Numbered from the stretch's first letter, positions 26,288 to 35,745 are shown. The stretch is DNA of 64,000 bases from Rubrobacter tropicus (GCF_011492945.1 NZ_CP045119.1:3844001-3908000); one strand, 5' to 3'. The notes: generated by a model from the letters alone, not told the origin. Numbers and translations are program-made.

Positions 26288-27641
26288 GCACGGCCTTCCT
26301 GTAGCGCTTGGCCTGCATGATCGTCTTGCCGCCCTTGAGAGGGTCGGGGTTTATCACCACGGCGTCGACGCCCTCGTCGCGGCTGGCCCGGGTGACGTTG
26401 ACCTCGGTGCCCTCGTCGGAGAAGACCTTCTCGAAGACGTCGCGCACGAGCATCTCGAAGTCCTGCCAGTCCATCGTGATCAGGTTGCTCCCCGCCTCGA
26501 GCTCGTCGAGCACCTCGCGCGCCTCGATGAACCTGGGGTCCTCCCGCTCTATCCTGCGTATGGGCGCCACCGGCTTGAGAGAGGCGAGCCGCGAGGCGCC
26601 CAGGCCCTTGAGCTGCCTGAAGCAGGCCTCCGGTTTCACCCTGCTCAGGTCGATCTCCGAGAAACCCTCGCGCTCGGCCTCGCAGGAGGCGATGCACGAG
26701 CGGAAGTCCCTGCCCGTGCTGGGGTCCACCCCCTGCACCCAGCCGTTGACCACCGCCGCTTCGCAGACCCCGGCGTAGTCGCCCTCGAAGACCTCGTGGA
26801 GGGTCCTGAGGACGGTCTGGTAGACGAGCCCGTCGTAGTACCCCTGGAAGTCAGAGTCCTTCATGCGGGCCTCGTCTACCGTCTTGCGCGAGGCGACGTA
26901 CTTGTACTGGACCACCCGGGGCACCGCCTCCGGCGAGGGCAGCTCCAGGTCCACCACGACCGTCCGCTCCTCGGGCCGGTACTGCACGCCGAACTCCCGC
27001 GGGAAGCCTTGCGGGTAGGCGGAGTTGGCGAGCACGAGCGAGACGTACTTCTCGACCGACTCGGGCTCCCCCGACTCGTAGCCCTGGCGAAGCCCTTCGA
27101 CCTCGGCGTTCTTCGCCGCCCGCTCTTCGTCGTGGCGCCTCTCCGCCTCCTCATGCTCTCGCTTCAGCCTCCGGTACTCCTCGCGCGCCGCGTCCTCGGC
27201 CGCCTCCCGCTTGGCGGCGAGTGAGGGCCTAAGCCTCTCAATGAGGACCCTCTTCTCGGGTACCCCGAGGCGCGTCGCCACTTCCTCGGGCGTCGGAGGT
27301 GTCCCCGGATAGGGATCGCGGTCCTCGAGGTCTTCCCAGTCTATGCGGTCGTCCACGGCCATAGTAGCCTGGAGGATGCCGCGGTGCTCCTCGATGCGGG
27401 CCAGAGCGTCGTCGGTCGCAAGCTCCGCGCGCTCCTTCAAGTCGGCGACCGCCGCCCGTTCGCGAGCGCGTTCCTCTTCCTGGGCCCACCGAAGCACCTG
27501 CTCCGTGGCCTTGGCCTCGACCTCCCTGGGCGTGCGCCCGGTCACGCGCTTATGCTTGCCCAGGTACTCGTTGCCTATCTCGACGTAATAGCTGTGGCCG
27601 GCCACCCGCCCCTCCCCATCGACTCGCCGATCGATACGCAT
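26288..27641 (-). CDS. Mrr-like restriction endonuclease, C-terminus lost at a junction
   Basis: About 450 residues of real sequence. The first 240 are a charged, coiled-coil-rich region (EEYRRLKREHEEAERRHDEE) after an N-terminal beta-rich module (GHSYYVEIGNEYLGKHKR). The C-terminal part is a PD-(D/E)XK nuclease of the Mrr type: MDWQDFEMLVRDVFEKV, DEGVDAVVINPDP, then IMQAKRY, with catalytic D and Q-A-K. Family homology ends about residue 450 (AKRYRKAV); the frame then runs through the reverse of the broken mntR gene. The last helices of the nuclease are missing, so it may be inactive. Probably a restriction or defence gene. Confidence 0.8.
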
Positions 27642-28003
27642 TCCACTATATCAAGGGGGCCACTTCGGGCGCTATCGTGATAACCGAAGGGTAATCACTA
27701 ACTTGCTTTCGACCTTGGGCGCTTTCAGAAGAGCTTCCCTTCAGGAGTCACCGGGTCTCCTAGTAGATCTCGTACGCCAAGAATCACCCGTCATCATTCG
27801 CTGGACCCTCCGCCTCGAAGCTCCAGGGGTACTTAGGGCGTGAGGATCAATTGGTTTGCGCTGAACCGAGGAGCCGTTCGCTCTCTGCCATCCACGTGGC
27901 TGTCACAGTACTACTCTGGAAAAAATGAACGGCAAGGAGATCCTCTACCGGACTGGATGGTCGCTAAGTTCCGTGGGGGAAACCGTCATCCGGAACGGAG
28001 GTG
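27642..28003. other. Intergenic region with no recognised gene
   Basis: 362 bases of lower GC than the surroundings. A possible 71-codon reading on the plus strand (27840-28055) has no family features and overlaps the CBASS effector gene, so it was not accepted. Nothing else is seen. Confidence 0.5.
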
Positions 28004-28561
28004 CTATCCAGAGGCCTTCCTGTTCGACAGCTCGACCAACCGGGGCACGACGTAGTCTCTGATCCATCTGAAGGGCGGGAACTCGAGCTCGTAGCCGACC
28101 GCCCGGACGTACCTGGCCCGCGCCTCCTCCATCCGCGGGAAGCTGAGGGCCACGCCGAGGGGCATCTCCTCGTCCTTAGAGATGGGCGCCGTGTTCCAGG
28201 CCTCCGTCATCGCGGAGCCCGCTTCTTCTCTCGTGGCCCGGAGGAGGGAGTCGTAGACCTCCGTGACGCGGTGAGATTGGATGCGTACCCAGTTCTTGTG
28301 GAACAGGAGATCCTGCTGGACCTCGTGTATGAACTCGGCCATACGACCGCGCACCTCCGGCGTCGAGCCCTGCTGGCGCCTGATCCGGTAGGGCAGCTCC
28401 GCGTAGCGCTCCACGGCGGCGAGGGCTTTGGCGAAGTCCTTGCGCCGCGCATCCTGCCGCGCCTGGTACTGGTTCACGGTCAGCACCACGAGCGCCACCA
28501 GGCCGGTGACGATCGCGGCGATTACCGGCCCGCTTACCCCGGCCGAGGTCGAGGCATTCAA
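28004..28561 (-). CDS. Putative membrane effector of the CBASS operon
   Basis: 185 residues from the TTG at 28561, which overlaps the stop of the E2-like gene (TTGA), so expression is coupled. One N-terminal membrane helix (AAIVTGLVALVVLTVNQY) is followed by a soluble helical domain with conserved-looking blocks (AVERYAELPYRIRRQQG, RVTEVYDSLLRATREE, FRWIRDYVVPRLVELS). No known effector family was recognised. As the third gene after a cyclase and an E2-like gene it occupies the effector position. A membrane-disrupting role on cyclic nucleotide binding is inferred. Confidence 0.65.
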   Translation of the reverse strand: MNASTSAGVSGPVIAAIVTGLVALVVLTVNQYQARQDARRKDFAKALAAVERYAELPYRIRRQQGSTPEVRGRMAEFIHEVQQDLLFHKNWVRIQSHRVTEVYDSLLRATREEAGSAMTEAWNTAPISKDEEMPLGVALSFPRMEEARARYVRAVGYELEFPPFRWIRDYVVPRLVELSNRKASG

Positions 28562-29049
28562 CCGGCGGCCCCCGCCTCGTTCGCGGTCTCCTCGGCTTCC
28601 TCCTCGCCGGGATGGATCTCGGGACCGAGCCACTCCCCGACGTCCCACCCGCCGGTCCGCCTCCAGTACTCTTCGCGGAAGAGGTGGAGGCGCGCCATCT
28701 CGATCAGGCCCACCAACCGGTGCTCTGGCAACCAGCGGAGCTCCGGTGGATCGGCCGGGTACCACATGCACAACCTCCTCTCGCCGTACCTGTGCGGCGA
28801 CTCCGTGGGCCCGTCGGCGAACACCTCCACGCACGACGCCGGTTCGCCGGCCTTGAAGACTATCGTTATCCGCCGCGCCTCGTAGACCTCGAGGTCGAGG
28901 TCCAGTTCGTAGGTGAGCTTTTTCGCCGATCCTGAGATCTCGATGCCGGGGTACCGCGATCGGATGCCGGCCTCCATGCGCCCCCGGGCGGCGACGTCCC
29001 GACGCCACCAGGGCGCTTTCAGATTACCGGGTCTGCTGGTTCTTATCAC
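28558..29049 (-). CDS. E2-like ubiquitin-transfer protein of short type II CBASS
   Basis: 163 residues. The E2-like signature is present: RRLCMWYPADP with the presumed catalytic C94, then an alpha-helical stretch and WDVGEWLGPEIHPG (about 135-148), which matches the W-x-G-x-x-HP end of bacterial standalone E2 proteins in CBASS. No E1 or JAB protein is next to it, as in short type II systems. In that group the E2-like protein primes or activates the cyclase by conjugation. The start overlaps the cyclase gene by 26 nt. Confidence 0.75.
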   Translation of the reverse strand: MIRTSRPGNLKAPWWRRDVAARGRMEAGIRSRYPGIEISGSAKKLTYELDLDLEVYEARRITIVFKAGEPASCVEVFADGPTESPHRYGERRLCMWYPADPPELRWLPEHRLVGLIEMARLHLFREEYWRRTGGWDVGEWLGPEIHPGEEEAEETANEAGAAG

Positions 29050-30066
29050 CGAAGGACCTCGCCGACGGGATGTCCTCCCTGAGCTTGCCGGAGACGCTCA
29101 AACCGCCCGCTCCGCGGTACACCCAACCGTTGCCCTTGCGGGCTCCGGCCGCGATCTCGGCCTCCAGGTCTTCGCCCTTGGGAGGATTAACGGCGACGGG
29201 CAGGACCTTCGACCAGTTGCGCTGGGCCTGCGCCGTCTGCCCGTCGGCGTCGAACTCCAGCGCCTGCTCGGCGAGCTCGGCAAGACCTTTGAACTTCCTG
29301 GCCGCGTCCTTTCTACGAGGCACGTTCATCTTTATCGGGCCGGAGACGCCCGCCGGGTCCTCGGTGAGTCCCTCATTCAAGCTATCCGCGGCGTGCCGGA
29401 GGAACAGGGCGAGCCCTTCGGGCAGGGAGACCTTCTCGGCGACGGCCTCGAGGCCGAGTGCCGCGACGTTGAAGGAGACGATGGTCTTGCCGTTGTGGGC
29501 GTTGGCGTGCTTCGCCAGACGCAAGATCCTCGCGAACCGCGAGTCGGTCTTCTTGTTGCGCGCGACTATGAGCTCGACGTGAGGCTCGGGGTCTGAGGGG
29601 TCCCAGCCGTCCTCGTCGAGGTCGGGGATATACAGCCTGCCCTCGTACCGCCGGATGGCGACTATCAGGTCGGCGGTGAAGTTGTCGCCGCCTGGCTGGA
29701 TAGGCTCCATGAAGTTGACCCTGATGGCCCGGTGCCCCCCGGTGAAGAAGCTTACCTTCGGGTATTTTTCTTTCAGCCGGGTCCGGAGCACGCCCCTAAC
29801 CGTTTCCACCATCGCGCGAGGCCCCTCCCCGTCGGGACCCAGGTCTTCGTAGACCCTCCGGTCGAGGACCACCCCTGCGTCGGCATCGTTGAGGGGGTCG
29901 TTCTGGGTGGCGTGCGCCAGGGAACCCGAACCGAAGGTCCGCAGGGTGTCGAATTCTTCCTCGACTATCACCCAGAGCTCGTCCCGCCGCTTTCGGCCTC
30001 CTTGAGTACCCCGTCCGGCACGGCGATGCGCCCGCGGGCCCCTTCGAACAGTTCGTTTACGGTCAT
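29024..30066 (-). pseudogene. CD-NTase (cGAS-like cyclase) of CBASS, one-base frameshift near the N-terminus
   Basis: The nucleotidyltransferase core is clear: TFGSGSLAHATQNDP then NDADAGVVLD, the GS motif and catalytic D-x-D, and a third Asp in NFTADLIVAIRR. The ATG at 30066 after ggaggg opens MTVNELFEGARGRIAVPDGV, but this frame ends after about 32 codons. The continuation RRDELWVIVEEEFDTLR is in another frame; one base is missing near 29988. Corrected length is about 347 residues, normal for a CD-NTase. It would make a cyclic di- or trinucleotide upon phage infection. The C-terminal 315 residues remain open. Confidence 0.85.
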
Positions 30067-30170
30067 ATGACCCTCCAGGTACTAGGTTTCAACACAACTC
30101 TTCCATAAATGTTCATTTATGGTACCATAGGGAAGCGGAAGACGAGAGTGGCGGAAACGGGAGGCACGGG

Positions 30171-30377
30171 ATGGCGAAGACGCCGAAGAACCACGGCAAG
30201 GACTGGACGAAGAGCGAGGTGAGTCAGCTTCAGAAGCTCGCCAAGGGGAACACCCCAACCGGGCTGGCGGCTTACAAGCTCGGCCGTACGGAGGACGCCG
30301 TCAGGTCGAAGGCCAGCGACGAAAACATCTCGCTTAAGCCGACCAATCAATCGCCGTACAACAGGCGCAAGAAATAA
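30171..30377 (+). CDS. Small Myb/SANT-like DNA-binding protein
   Basis: 68 residues, basic. The pattern KDWTKSEVSQLQKLAKGNTP followed by LAAYKLGRTEDAVRSKASDE is a short Myb-like helix-turn-helix found widely as a small single-domain protein. The ATG lies 105 nt from the divergent CBASS cyclase gene. It has no obvious partner. A regulatory or nucleoid role is inferred. Confidence 0.8.
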   Translation: MAKTPKNHGKDWTKSEVSQLQKLAKGNTPTGLAAYKLGRTEDAVRSKASDENISLKPTNQSPYNRRKK

Positions 30378-30546
30378 GCCGGCTATCTAAGCCTTTCACC
30401 ACAACTTACGGCAAATCCACAGCCCTGTAGCGGGCTCGCCCGAACAATGGCGAGGCCACACCGCGGTGCCCACGGGTCCGATGCTGGATCGGGTTTGACT
30501 GCGGGGTAGACGGGGCACCAGCAAACGCACGAAAGGAGGGTAGGTC

Positions 30547-31797
30547 GTGGCCATCACGCACGAGGAGCTTGCCGGGCGGCTCAAGGCGGCCCGGGAGAAC
30601 GCCGGGCTGACGCAGCAGGAGGTCGCCGAGGAGGTTGGGATGACCCGACTCGCGGTGGTGCGCATCGAGGCCGGCAGGCGCGCCGTGAACAGCCTCGAAC
30701 TGGCGGAGATGGCGCGGCTCTACGGGCGCGGCATCTCCGAGTTCCTCGAAGAGGGGGTATTCGAGGAGGACCCGCTGGCCGCCCTGTTCAGGGCGGCCCC
30801 CGGCTACGCGGAGGACCCCAAGCTCAAGAGGGAACTGCTGCGGTGCGTCGAACTGTGCCGCGAGGCCACGAATTTGGAGGGGCTTCTGGGGCTCTCCTCC
30901 TCGTCCGCCTCCCTCGTTGGGTACGAGTTCAAGGGCCTTTCTAGTCGCTGGGACGCCGTCAACCAGGGGCGGTACATCGCGGAGCAGGAGAGGAACCGCC
31001 TGGACCTGGGGACGTCGCCCACTTGGGAGGTGGCCGAGATCGTCGCCCGTCAGGGAGTGCGGGTGACCGAGTACGATATGCCGGACGCCGTGTCCGGGCT
31101 CTTCTTTCACAGCGAGGACACGGGGTTCGCGATCGTTATCAACCGGGGGCATTCCCGGAGCCGCAGGCTGTTCTCCTACGCCCACGAGTACTGTCACCTG
31201 CTCGCCGACCGCGACCGCTTCGGCGGCATAAGCCACGCGGGGAACAGGAGCGAGCTGGCGGAAGTGCGCGCCAACGCGTTCGCGGCACATTTCCTGATGC
31301 CCGAGGCCGGCGTGAGATCCTTCCTCAAGACGCTCGGCAAGGGCGAGGGAACCCGGCAGAACCTCGAGATCTACGACGAGTGGGAAGGGGTGCCGGCGCA
31401 GAGGCGGACGCCCACAGGCAGCCAGGAGGTGCGGGTCCACGACGTCGTCGGCCTGTCCCACCACTTTGGCACGAGCTACGAGGCTGCGCTCTACCACCTC
31501 CTCAATCTGGGCATCATCAGGAAGGACACCTTCGATGCCCTCTGGGAGAGCAAGGGAGCCCAAGGGCCCATCCGTCGGGCCTTCCGCATACCGGAGTGGG
31601 ACGAGGCGTTCCGCTTCGACCTCGCCGAACAGCTGCTGTCGCTGGGTTTCGAGGCCTACAGGCGGGAGGAGATCTCGCGCGGCAAGCTCATGGAGCTGGC
31701 AGAGAAGACGGGGGTGGAACGCGAAGAGATAGAGGAGGCGCTCTACGACGCCCAGCCGCGGCCGGAGCCGATCGAAGCGATACTCCCGGGCGAATAG
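30547..31797 (+). CDS. XRE-family regulator with ImmA/IrrE metallopeptidase domain
   Basis: 416 residues from GTG with a strong gaaaggaggg site. Residues 6-65 are a Cro/C1-type helix-turn-helix (LTQQEVAEEVGMTRLAVVRI). Residues about 155-300 are an ImmA/IrrE zinc protease with HEYCH (213-217) and a later E-x-x-A-N-A-F-A-A-H-F-L-M-P (239-252). The C-terminal domain is helical. Such two-domain proteins act as regulators cleaved or self-activated in stress, phage or toxin-antitoxin loci. It is directly followed (5-nt gap) by a PIN-domain nuclease gene, forming a likely two-gene unit. Confidence 0.92.
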   Translation: MAITHEELAGRLKAARENAGLTQQEVAEEVGMTRLAVVRIEAGRRAVNSLELAEMARLYGRGISEFLEEGVFEEDPLAALFRAAPGYAEDPKLKRELLRCVELCREATNLEGLLGLSSSSASLVGYEFKGLSSRWDAVNQGRYIAEQERNRLDLGTSPTWEVAEIVARQGVRVTEYDMPDAVSGLFFHSEDTGFAIVINRGHSRSRRLFSYAHEYCHLLADRDRFGGISHAGNRSELAEVRANAFAAHFLMPEAGVRSFLKTLGKGEGTRQNLEIYDEWEGVPAQRRTPTGSQEVRVHDVVGLSHHFGTSYEAALYHLLNLGIIRKDTFDALWESKGAQGPIRRAFRIPEWDEAFRFDLAEQLLSLGFEAYRREEISRGKLMELAEKTGVEREEIEEALYDAQPRPEPIEAILPGE

Positions 31798-31802
31798 CAG
31801 GC

Positions 31803-32321
31803 GTGGGGCCTGCCTCGGACGAGCGAGTGCTGGTCGTCGCCGACGCCAACGTGCTCATCAATTTCTTGCGGGCGGGGCGCCTGGACCTGCTGCGCCACCA
31901 CGGAGGCTACAAGATCGTCGTCACCGAACACGTGCGCGGGGAGGTGGCCTATCCCGACCAGGCGGCCGAGTTGGCGGCGGCGCTCTCGGCGGGGGACATC
32001 GGGGAGATCCAGGTGACCGACCCCGTCGAGCTGGAGATCTTCGCCGAGCTGAACGCCGTCTTGGGACGCGGAGAGTCGGCCTCCATCGCCGTGGCGTCGA
32101 ACCGCGGCTGGGTGATCGCGATGGACGAACTCGGCCGCGCAAGGCGGGAAGTCCACGAGCGGGTCGGAAGAAACCGCCTCATCAACACGCCCGGCCTCAT
32201 CCTCAGTTGCGTCCGCGACGGCGCCATCACCGTGCCCGAGGCGGACGGCATCAAGGAGAGGCTCGAGTCCCAGGGGCAGTCCTTTGCCGTTAACTTCGGG
32301 AGCTTCGGCGACCTGCTGTGA
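31803..32321 (+). CDS. PIN-like nuclease paired with the XRE/ImmA protein
   Basis: 172 residues from the GTG at 31803; the GTG at 31827 is also possible. PIN-fold acids are visible: VVADANVLINFLRAGRLDLL (first Asp), a middle Glu in GRGESASIAVA and an Asp in VIAMDELGRA. These proteins are usually ribonucleases acting as toxins or regulators. It starts 5 nt after the XRE-ImmA gene, which agrees with the COG2856/PIN pairs known from other bacteria. Confidence 0.85.
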   Translation: MGPASDERVLVVADANVLINFLRAGRLDLLRHHGGYKIVVTEHVRGEVAYPDQAAELAAALSAGDIGEIQVTDPVELEIFAELNAVLGRGESASIAVASNRGWVIAMDELGRARREVHERVGRNRLINTPGLILSCVRDGAITVPEADGIKERLESQGQSFAVNFGSFGDLL

Positions 32322-32638
32322 ATTCTGAGTTCGTCCTGCGAGGCTACAAGCGCCTCGACCCGAGGCGTCTCACCCGTCGCCATCTTCGGCCGGATACCCG
32401 TACAAGGTGGACCTGTCTACCCAGAGCATCTCGCCCACCGCCGTCGGGGAATACGCTCCCTCCCCCTTGAGCCTGCCGGCCAAGCTCACCTTGTACTCGC
32501 CGAGCATCCTGGGCCCCGCCGTGGCGCTCCTGCCGAAACGCAAGTCGGAGCGAATATCGGGCCCAAGCGATCGAGACGTAGTTTCGGGACCGCTACCCGG
32601 AGTTGCGAGACGTCTTACCGAGAGAAATACTTTCCGTC
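32322..32638. other. Intergenic region with no recognised gene
   Basis: About 320 bases after the PIN-like gene. Short open stretches on both strands were inspected; none shows a domain or a ribosome-binding site. It may contain eroded coding sequence from the mobile island. Confidence 0.4.
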
Positions 32639-32907
32639 CTAATACTCTCCCCCTAATATTGACATCGAAACTCTAAAGGATTCGGACGTCGGCATAATCC
32701 GGTCGTAGAGGATCTCGTAGGTTCGGCGGTCCATCCCGAGCGTCTGGGGGTCTCGACCTCTAGGCAGATCCCGCCGTCGGCGGCCTCCACGAACCGACCC
32801 ACGTCATCGGACATGTACACCGCGCCGCCGCCGGAGGGTATCTTGCCGATCGTGTGTTCAACGGCCGACGCTTTGTCCCGCCGGTAATCGGGGACCGGCT
32901 TGGACAA
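32639..32907 (-). pseudogene. Small unknown gene with apparent frameshift
   Basis: From the ATG at 32907 the frame reads MSKPVPDYRRDKASAVEHTI, SGGGAVYMSDDVGRFVEA and ICLEVE, then loses protein-like character. In the next frame DPQTLGMDRRTYEILYDRIM and PTSESFRVSMSILGGEY reach a TAG at 32639. One base seems missing near 32755. The corrected product would be about 88 residues. No family recognised. It follows the 32942 gene on the same strand (34-nt gap) and may be co-transcribed. Confidence 0.45.
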
Positions 32908-32941
32908 AGAGGACTCGCCCGCCGGCAGCGGGCGGAGGAGA

Positions 32942-33652
32942 TCACGCGCTCCCTCTGACCCACCAAGTCTTCGGCTCCGAAAGGGGCTCTATCGGGCCGG
33001 CCGTGACGAGGGAGGTCGCCACCGATTCGAGGATGTCGCCAACCCAGGCGACGTCGAAATGGATCAGGCGACGCACCCGCCGATCGGGCGGCCTGATGAA
33101 GTTGACGTAGCTCACCCGCGCCGGCCAACTCGTCTGCGCGAACTCGCTTGCGGGCTCCGAGAGATGGTACTCGTGGGTGTAGGCCGACCGGACGTGCTCG
33201 TAGAACACCCGCCCGTAGCTTAAACGCCTGAGCCCCTTGGTAGCGAGATCGGGGTCTAGCGCGACTAGTTCGGCCTCGGCCTGGTCGATCTCGTCGCCTA
33301 CGAGCACCCGCGAGTCGTTGCCCGGAGCGAAAATGCCGGGGCGGCTGGCCCGCACCTTCTCGATGATTGCCGTCTCCCCCTCCTCCCGCAGAGCGTCGAG
33401 GAGGAGCGGCACGCTGACCCTCCCCGCGTTCAGCGCCGGATCGGAGAGGGTGAACCAGGCCTCCACGAAGCGGACCATGTCCCGTCCCTTGCCTGGCGAG
33501 GCGTCCGAGGCGAAGCCGCTGAGCACCGCCGAGAGGACGAGGATGGCGTCGGCGTAGGTGCCGCCGCACTCGTCGGCGTCCAGGCGCTTGGCAAGCTCGA
33601 CGCGGCCGTTCACCCACTCGTGGAACTCGGCGATCCGGTCTGCTTGGGACAT
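32942..33652 (-). CDS. Unknown protein of about 236 residues
   Basis: 236 residues, soluble, largely helical. The first half (EFHEWVNGRVELAKRLDADE, YADAILVLSAVLSGFASD) and the motif HVRSAYTHEYHLSEP resemble HEPN-type proteins with an R-x4-H element, but this is not certain. The C-terminal part contains RLIHFDVAWVGDILESVATSL. The ATG is followed by a clear reading frame with uniform GC codon use. It lies in the defence/mobile island beside the XRE-ImmA/PIN pair, so an immunity role is possible but unproven. Confidence 0.65.
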   Translation of the reverse strand: MSQADRIAEFHEWVNGRVELAKRLDADECGGTYADAILVLSAVLSGFASDASPGKGRDMVRFVEAWFTLSDPALNAGRVSVPLLLDALREEGETAIIEKVRASRPGIFAPGNDSRVLVGDEIDQAEAELVALDPDLATKGLRRLSYGRVFYEHVRSAYTHEYHLSEPASEFAQTSWPARVSYVNFIRPPDRRVRRLIHFDVAWVGDILESVATSLVTAGPIEPLSEPKTWWVRGSA

Positions 33653-33813
33653 GCCTGCTGATTATATAGCCCCGCGTTGCGCTGCCCGACGCCTAGTTTG
33701 AACCACCGACACGATTCTCTTTCGCCCGCGAACGGCCGCGGGTGCTACGCTTCCTGGACGGGACAGCGCGCCGGAGACCGTTTCGGACCCGGCAGGGCAG
33801 AGGAGGATCAAGG

Positions 33814-34101
33814 ATGCCGATGAGGGCTATTTACCGTGAGGGAAGGTTCTACCCCTCGGCGGTCTGCGACCATTGCGACGCGGAGATCGAGGACGCGGGC
33901 AAGGCTACCGCCCTCTGGGACCCGGACTCCGGGGAGGCTTTCTTCGTCCACAAGCCATGCAACCGGGCCTTCGAGTCCTCCTTCGGCGGGCGCTTGTGGT
34001 GGGAGCCCCTGGACTCGTTCTTGCAGCGAGTCCTGCGCAACTCCGGGTTCCGGCCCGACAAGGCGAAGGAGAAGGCGGAAATGCTGGGGCAATTGCCGTG
34101 A
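33814..34101 (+). CDS. Small unknown protein, first of a coupled gene cluster
   Basis: 95 residues from the ATG at 33814, which follows aggagg at a 7-nt spacing. A single CDHC motif (VCDHCDAEIEDAGKA) and an aromatic-rich middle (RLWWEPLDSFLQRVL) are visible. A second Cys lies in HKPCNRAFE. It may be a small zinc-binding protein. It precedes three genes of unknown function on the same strand with short or overlapping joins. Confidence 0.65.
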   Translation: MPMRAIYREGRFYPSAVCDHCDAEIEDAGKATALWDPDSGEAFFVHKPCNRAFESSFGGRLWWEPLDSFLQRVLRNSGFRPDKAKEKAEMLGQLP

Positions 34102-34117
34102 GGGGAGGAGCGTCGTC

Positions 34118-34615
34118 TTGAGCGAATCGTCGGGTGACAACAGGCCATTGGTGCGCAAGCGGTGGCGGGTGGTGTTCGAGGTGGAGGCGACCGGGCGCGA
34201 GCTCACCGACGAGGTGGCGCGCGAGCACGCCCGCTCGTACTCGAACGCCGAAGAGGTATTAAGCCGTGACAGCTACTGGGAGGACGTCGAGCGCCAGCGC
34301 AGGCTGCTCCGGGCGATGCTCGCCGATCCTGGGATGATCGACGCGTGGCTCGGGCACGAATCCTACGCCCTCTTCGAGGGCGGCGACGCCGCGCGGGCGC
34401 TCGAAGAGTCGGACACCTTCATAAGAAGCGGCGGGCTCGACGGCGACTGGGAGATCCTCCGGAACGCGCTCGGACGGTTGTCCGACGAGGACCGGGCGGT
34501 CCTCGAGCGGGCGAAGGACGCGGAACTGGTCTACGAGAGCACCGACGTGCTCTCGGAGTGCTTCGACGCGAGGATCGTCGGCGTCGAGGTCGAGGAGGGG
34601 ACGGACGGGACTTGA
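34118..34615 (+). CDS. Unknown protein, second gene of the coupled cluster
   Basis: 165 residues from the TTG at 34118, which has an excellent aggggaggag site. It begins with a basic beta-rich part (RPLVRKRWRVVFEVEATGRE) and continues as an acidic helical protein (EVLSRDSYWEDVERQRRLLRAM, LSDEDRAVLERAKDAEL). No domain recognised. The stop overlaps the start of the next gene (TTGA), so they are translated together. Confidence 0.65.
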   Translation: MSESSGDNRPLVRKRWRVVFEVEATGRELTDEVAREHARSYSNAEEVLSRDSYWEDVERQRRLLRAMLADPGMIDAWLGHESYALFEGGDAARALEESDTFIRSGGLDGDWEILRNALGRLSDEDRAVLERAKDAELVYESTDVLSECFDARIVGVEVEEGTDGT

Positions 34616-35745
34616 CCTGGCTCTACGACAGGTTGCTCGCGGAGGAGACGCGCACCATAGTCGCGGGGTACGACTCCGCCGAAGACCGCGCGGAGTCGGG
34701 GCTGCTCCCCGACCTCGTGGTGCTGCGCGCGCCGAGGGACGTGGCCGGACTGGTCGTGTCCGATGGCGAGAGAGGACCCGACTTTCAACCTCCCGACGAG
34801 GAGCGACAGAGGGCGCAACCGATGCGGTTCGCCTGCGCCGACGACGCGCCCCCTTTCGCCCCGCCGCTAGCGGAGGCAAGTGTCTACTTCGTAGAGCACC
34901 TCGACGAAGACGGCACCGCGGGCGGCCACCTGGTCGCCTTCACCGACTTCGCGCGCCACGCCTCACCCGGCTACCTGCGCGGACAGATCGGTCAGGCGGG
35001 AGCGGAGGGGGTAAGCGAGGAGGACGCGAGGAGCGCGCTTTCGGCGGTCGTCGCCGGGGCCGAGGGCGCCGCGGAGCTGGACGCCCCCGATGGTAGCCCG
35101 TTCCCGGGCGTCGAGGCGGCCACGGAGGAGATAGCGCGGCTGGACGACGAAGGGTTGGCCGAGCGCGCAGGACGCCTCGCCCGGGCGGTCCGCTGGACCG
35201 CGCTTCTGAGCACCTACACGGAGACCGAGAGCAACGTCCTGGGGCCGGTCTACTCCTGGCAGGCCTACCTGGCGCCCGACGGCAGGATAGCGAGGGTCGG
35301 GGAGGGCGATGACGCGCATTTCTTGATGAGGGGGTTCCCGGTGGGCGGCCTGTCGGGGGCCGGAGAAGATGCCGCGGAGGCCGAAGAGATGCTGGAGACG
35401 GTGGCCAGCTGGAACCTCACGCCGACGCTCTTCACGCTGGGACTCTACAACTGCGAGAACGTGGTCGCGCGGGCCGCCGCGCCGGACCACGCCGAAGGGC
35501 AGGCGTTCTTCGAGCGCTACGGGCGGCGCGCGTCCGCGTACTTCCGGCCGGAGGTGCGTGCGGTCGCCGGGCAGGAACGCTACTCGAGGCCACGCGGCGA
35601 GGCCCTGATCGCGTCGCCGTTGGCGGGCGGGGAGTTCTGGCGCCGCCCGCTGGCGGACGACGAGTACGAGGCCTCGGGCACGGTCTGGGTGCCACGCGCG
35701 CGGGAACGGGCCGGTAGTAGCGCCGCGCGAGGCGAGATGACGTGA
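34612..35745 (+). CDS. Unknown protein, paralogue of the next gene
   Basis: 377 residues from the overlapping TTG at 34612. Acidic and soluble, without membrane segments. The motif LFTLGLYNCENVVARAAAPD near residue 280 resembles FAISLMQCDNVVERAHEPP in the next gene, and both continue with an aromatic/basic stretch, so the two are related in tandem. Codon use is the same as the host. The function is unknown; no catalytic motif was seen. Confidence 0.7.
   Translation: MTWLYDRLLAEETRTIVAGYDSAEDRAESGLLPDLVVLRAPRDVAGLVVSDGERGPDFQPPDEERQRAQPMRFACADDAPPFAPPLAEASVYFVEHLDEDGTAGGHLVAFTDFARHASPGYLRGQIGQAGAEGVSEEDARSALSAVVAGAEGAAELDAPDGSPFPGVEAATEEIARLDDEGLAERAGRLARAVRWTALLSTYTETESNVLGPVYSWQAYLAPDGRIARVGEGDDAHFLMRGFPVGGLSGAGEDAAEAEEMLETVASWNLTPTLFTLGLYNCENVVARAAAPDHAEGQAFFERYGRRASAYFRPEVRAVAGQERYSRPRGEALIASPLAGGEFWRRPLADDEYEASGTVWVPRARERAGSSAARGEMT

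Noticed and set aside
27840-28055. 71-codon plus-strand frame
   Set aside because: No family features and overlaps the CBASS effector on the other strand.
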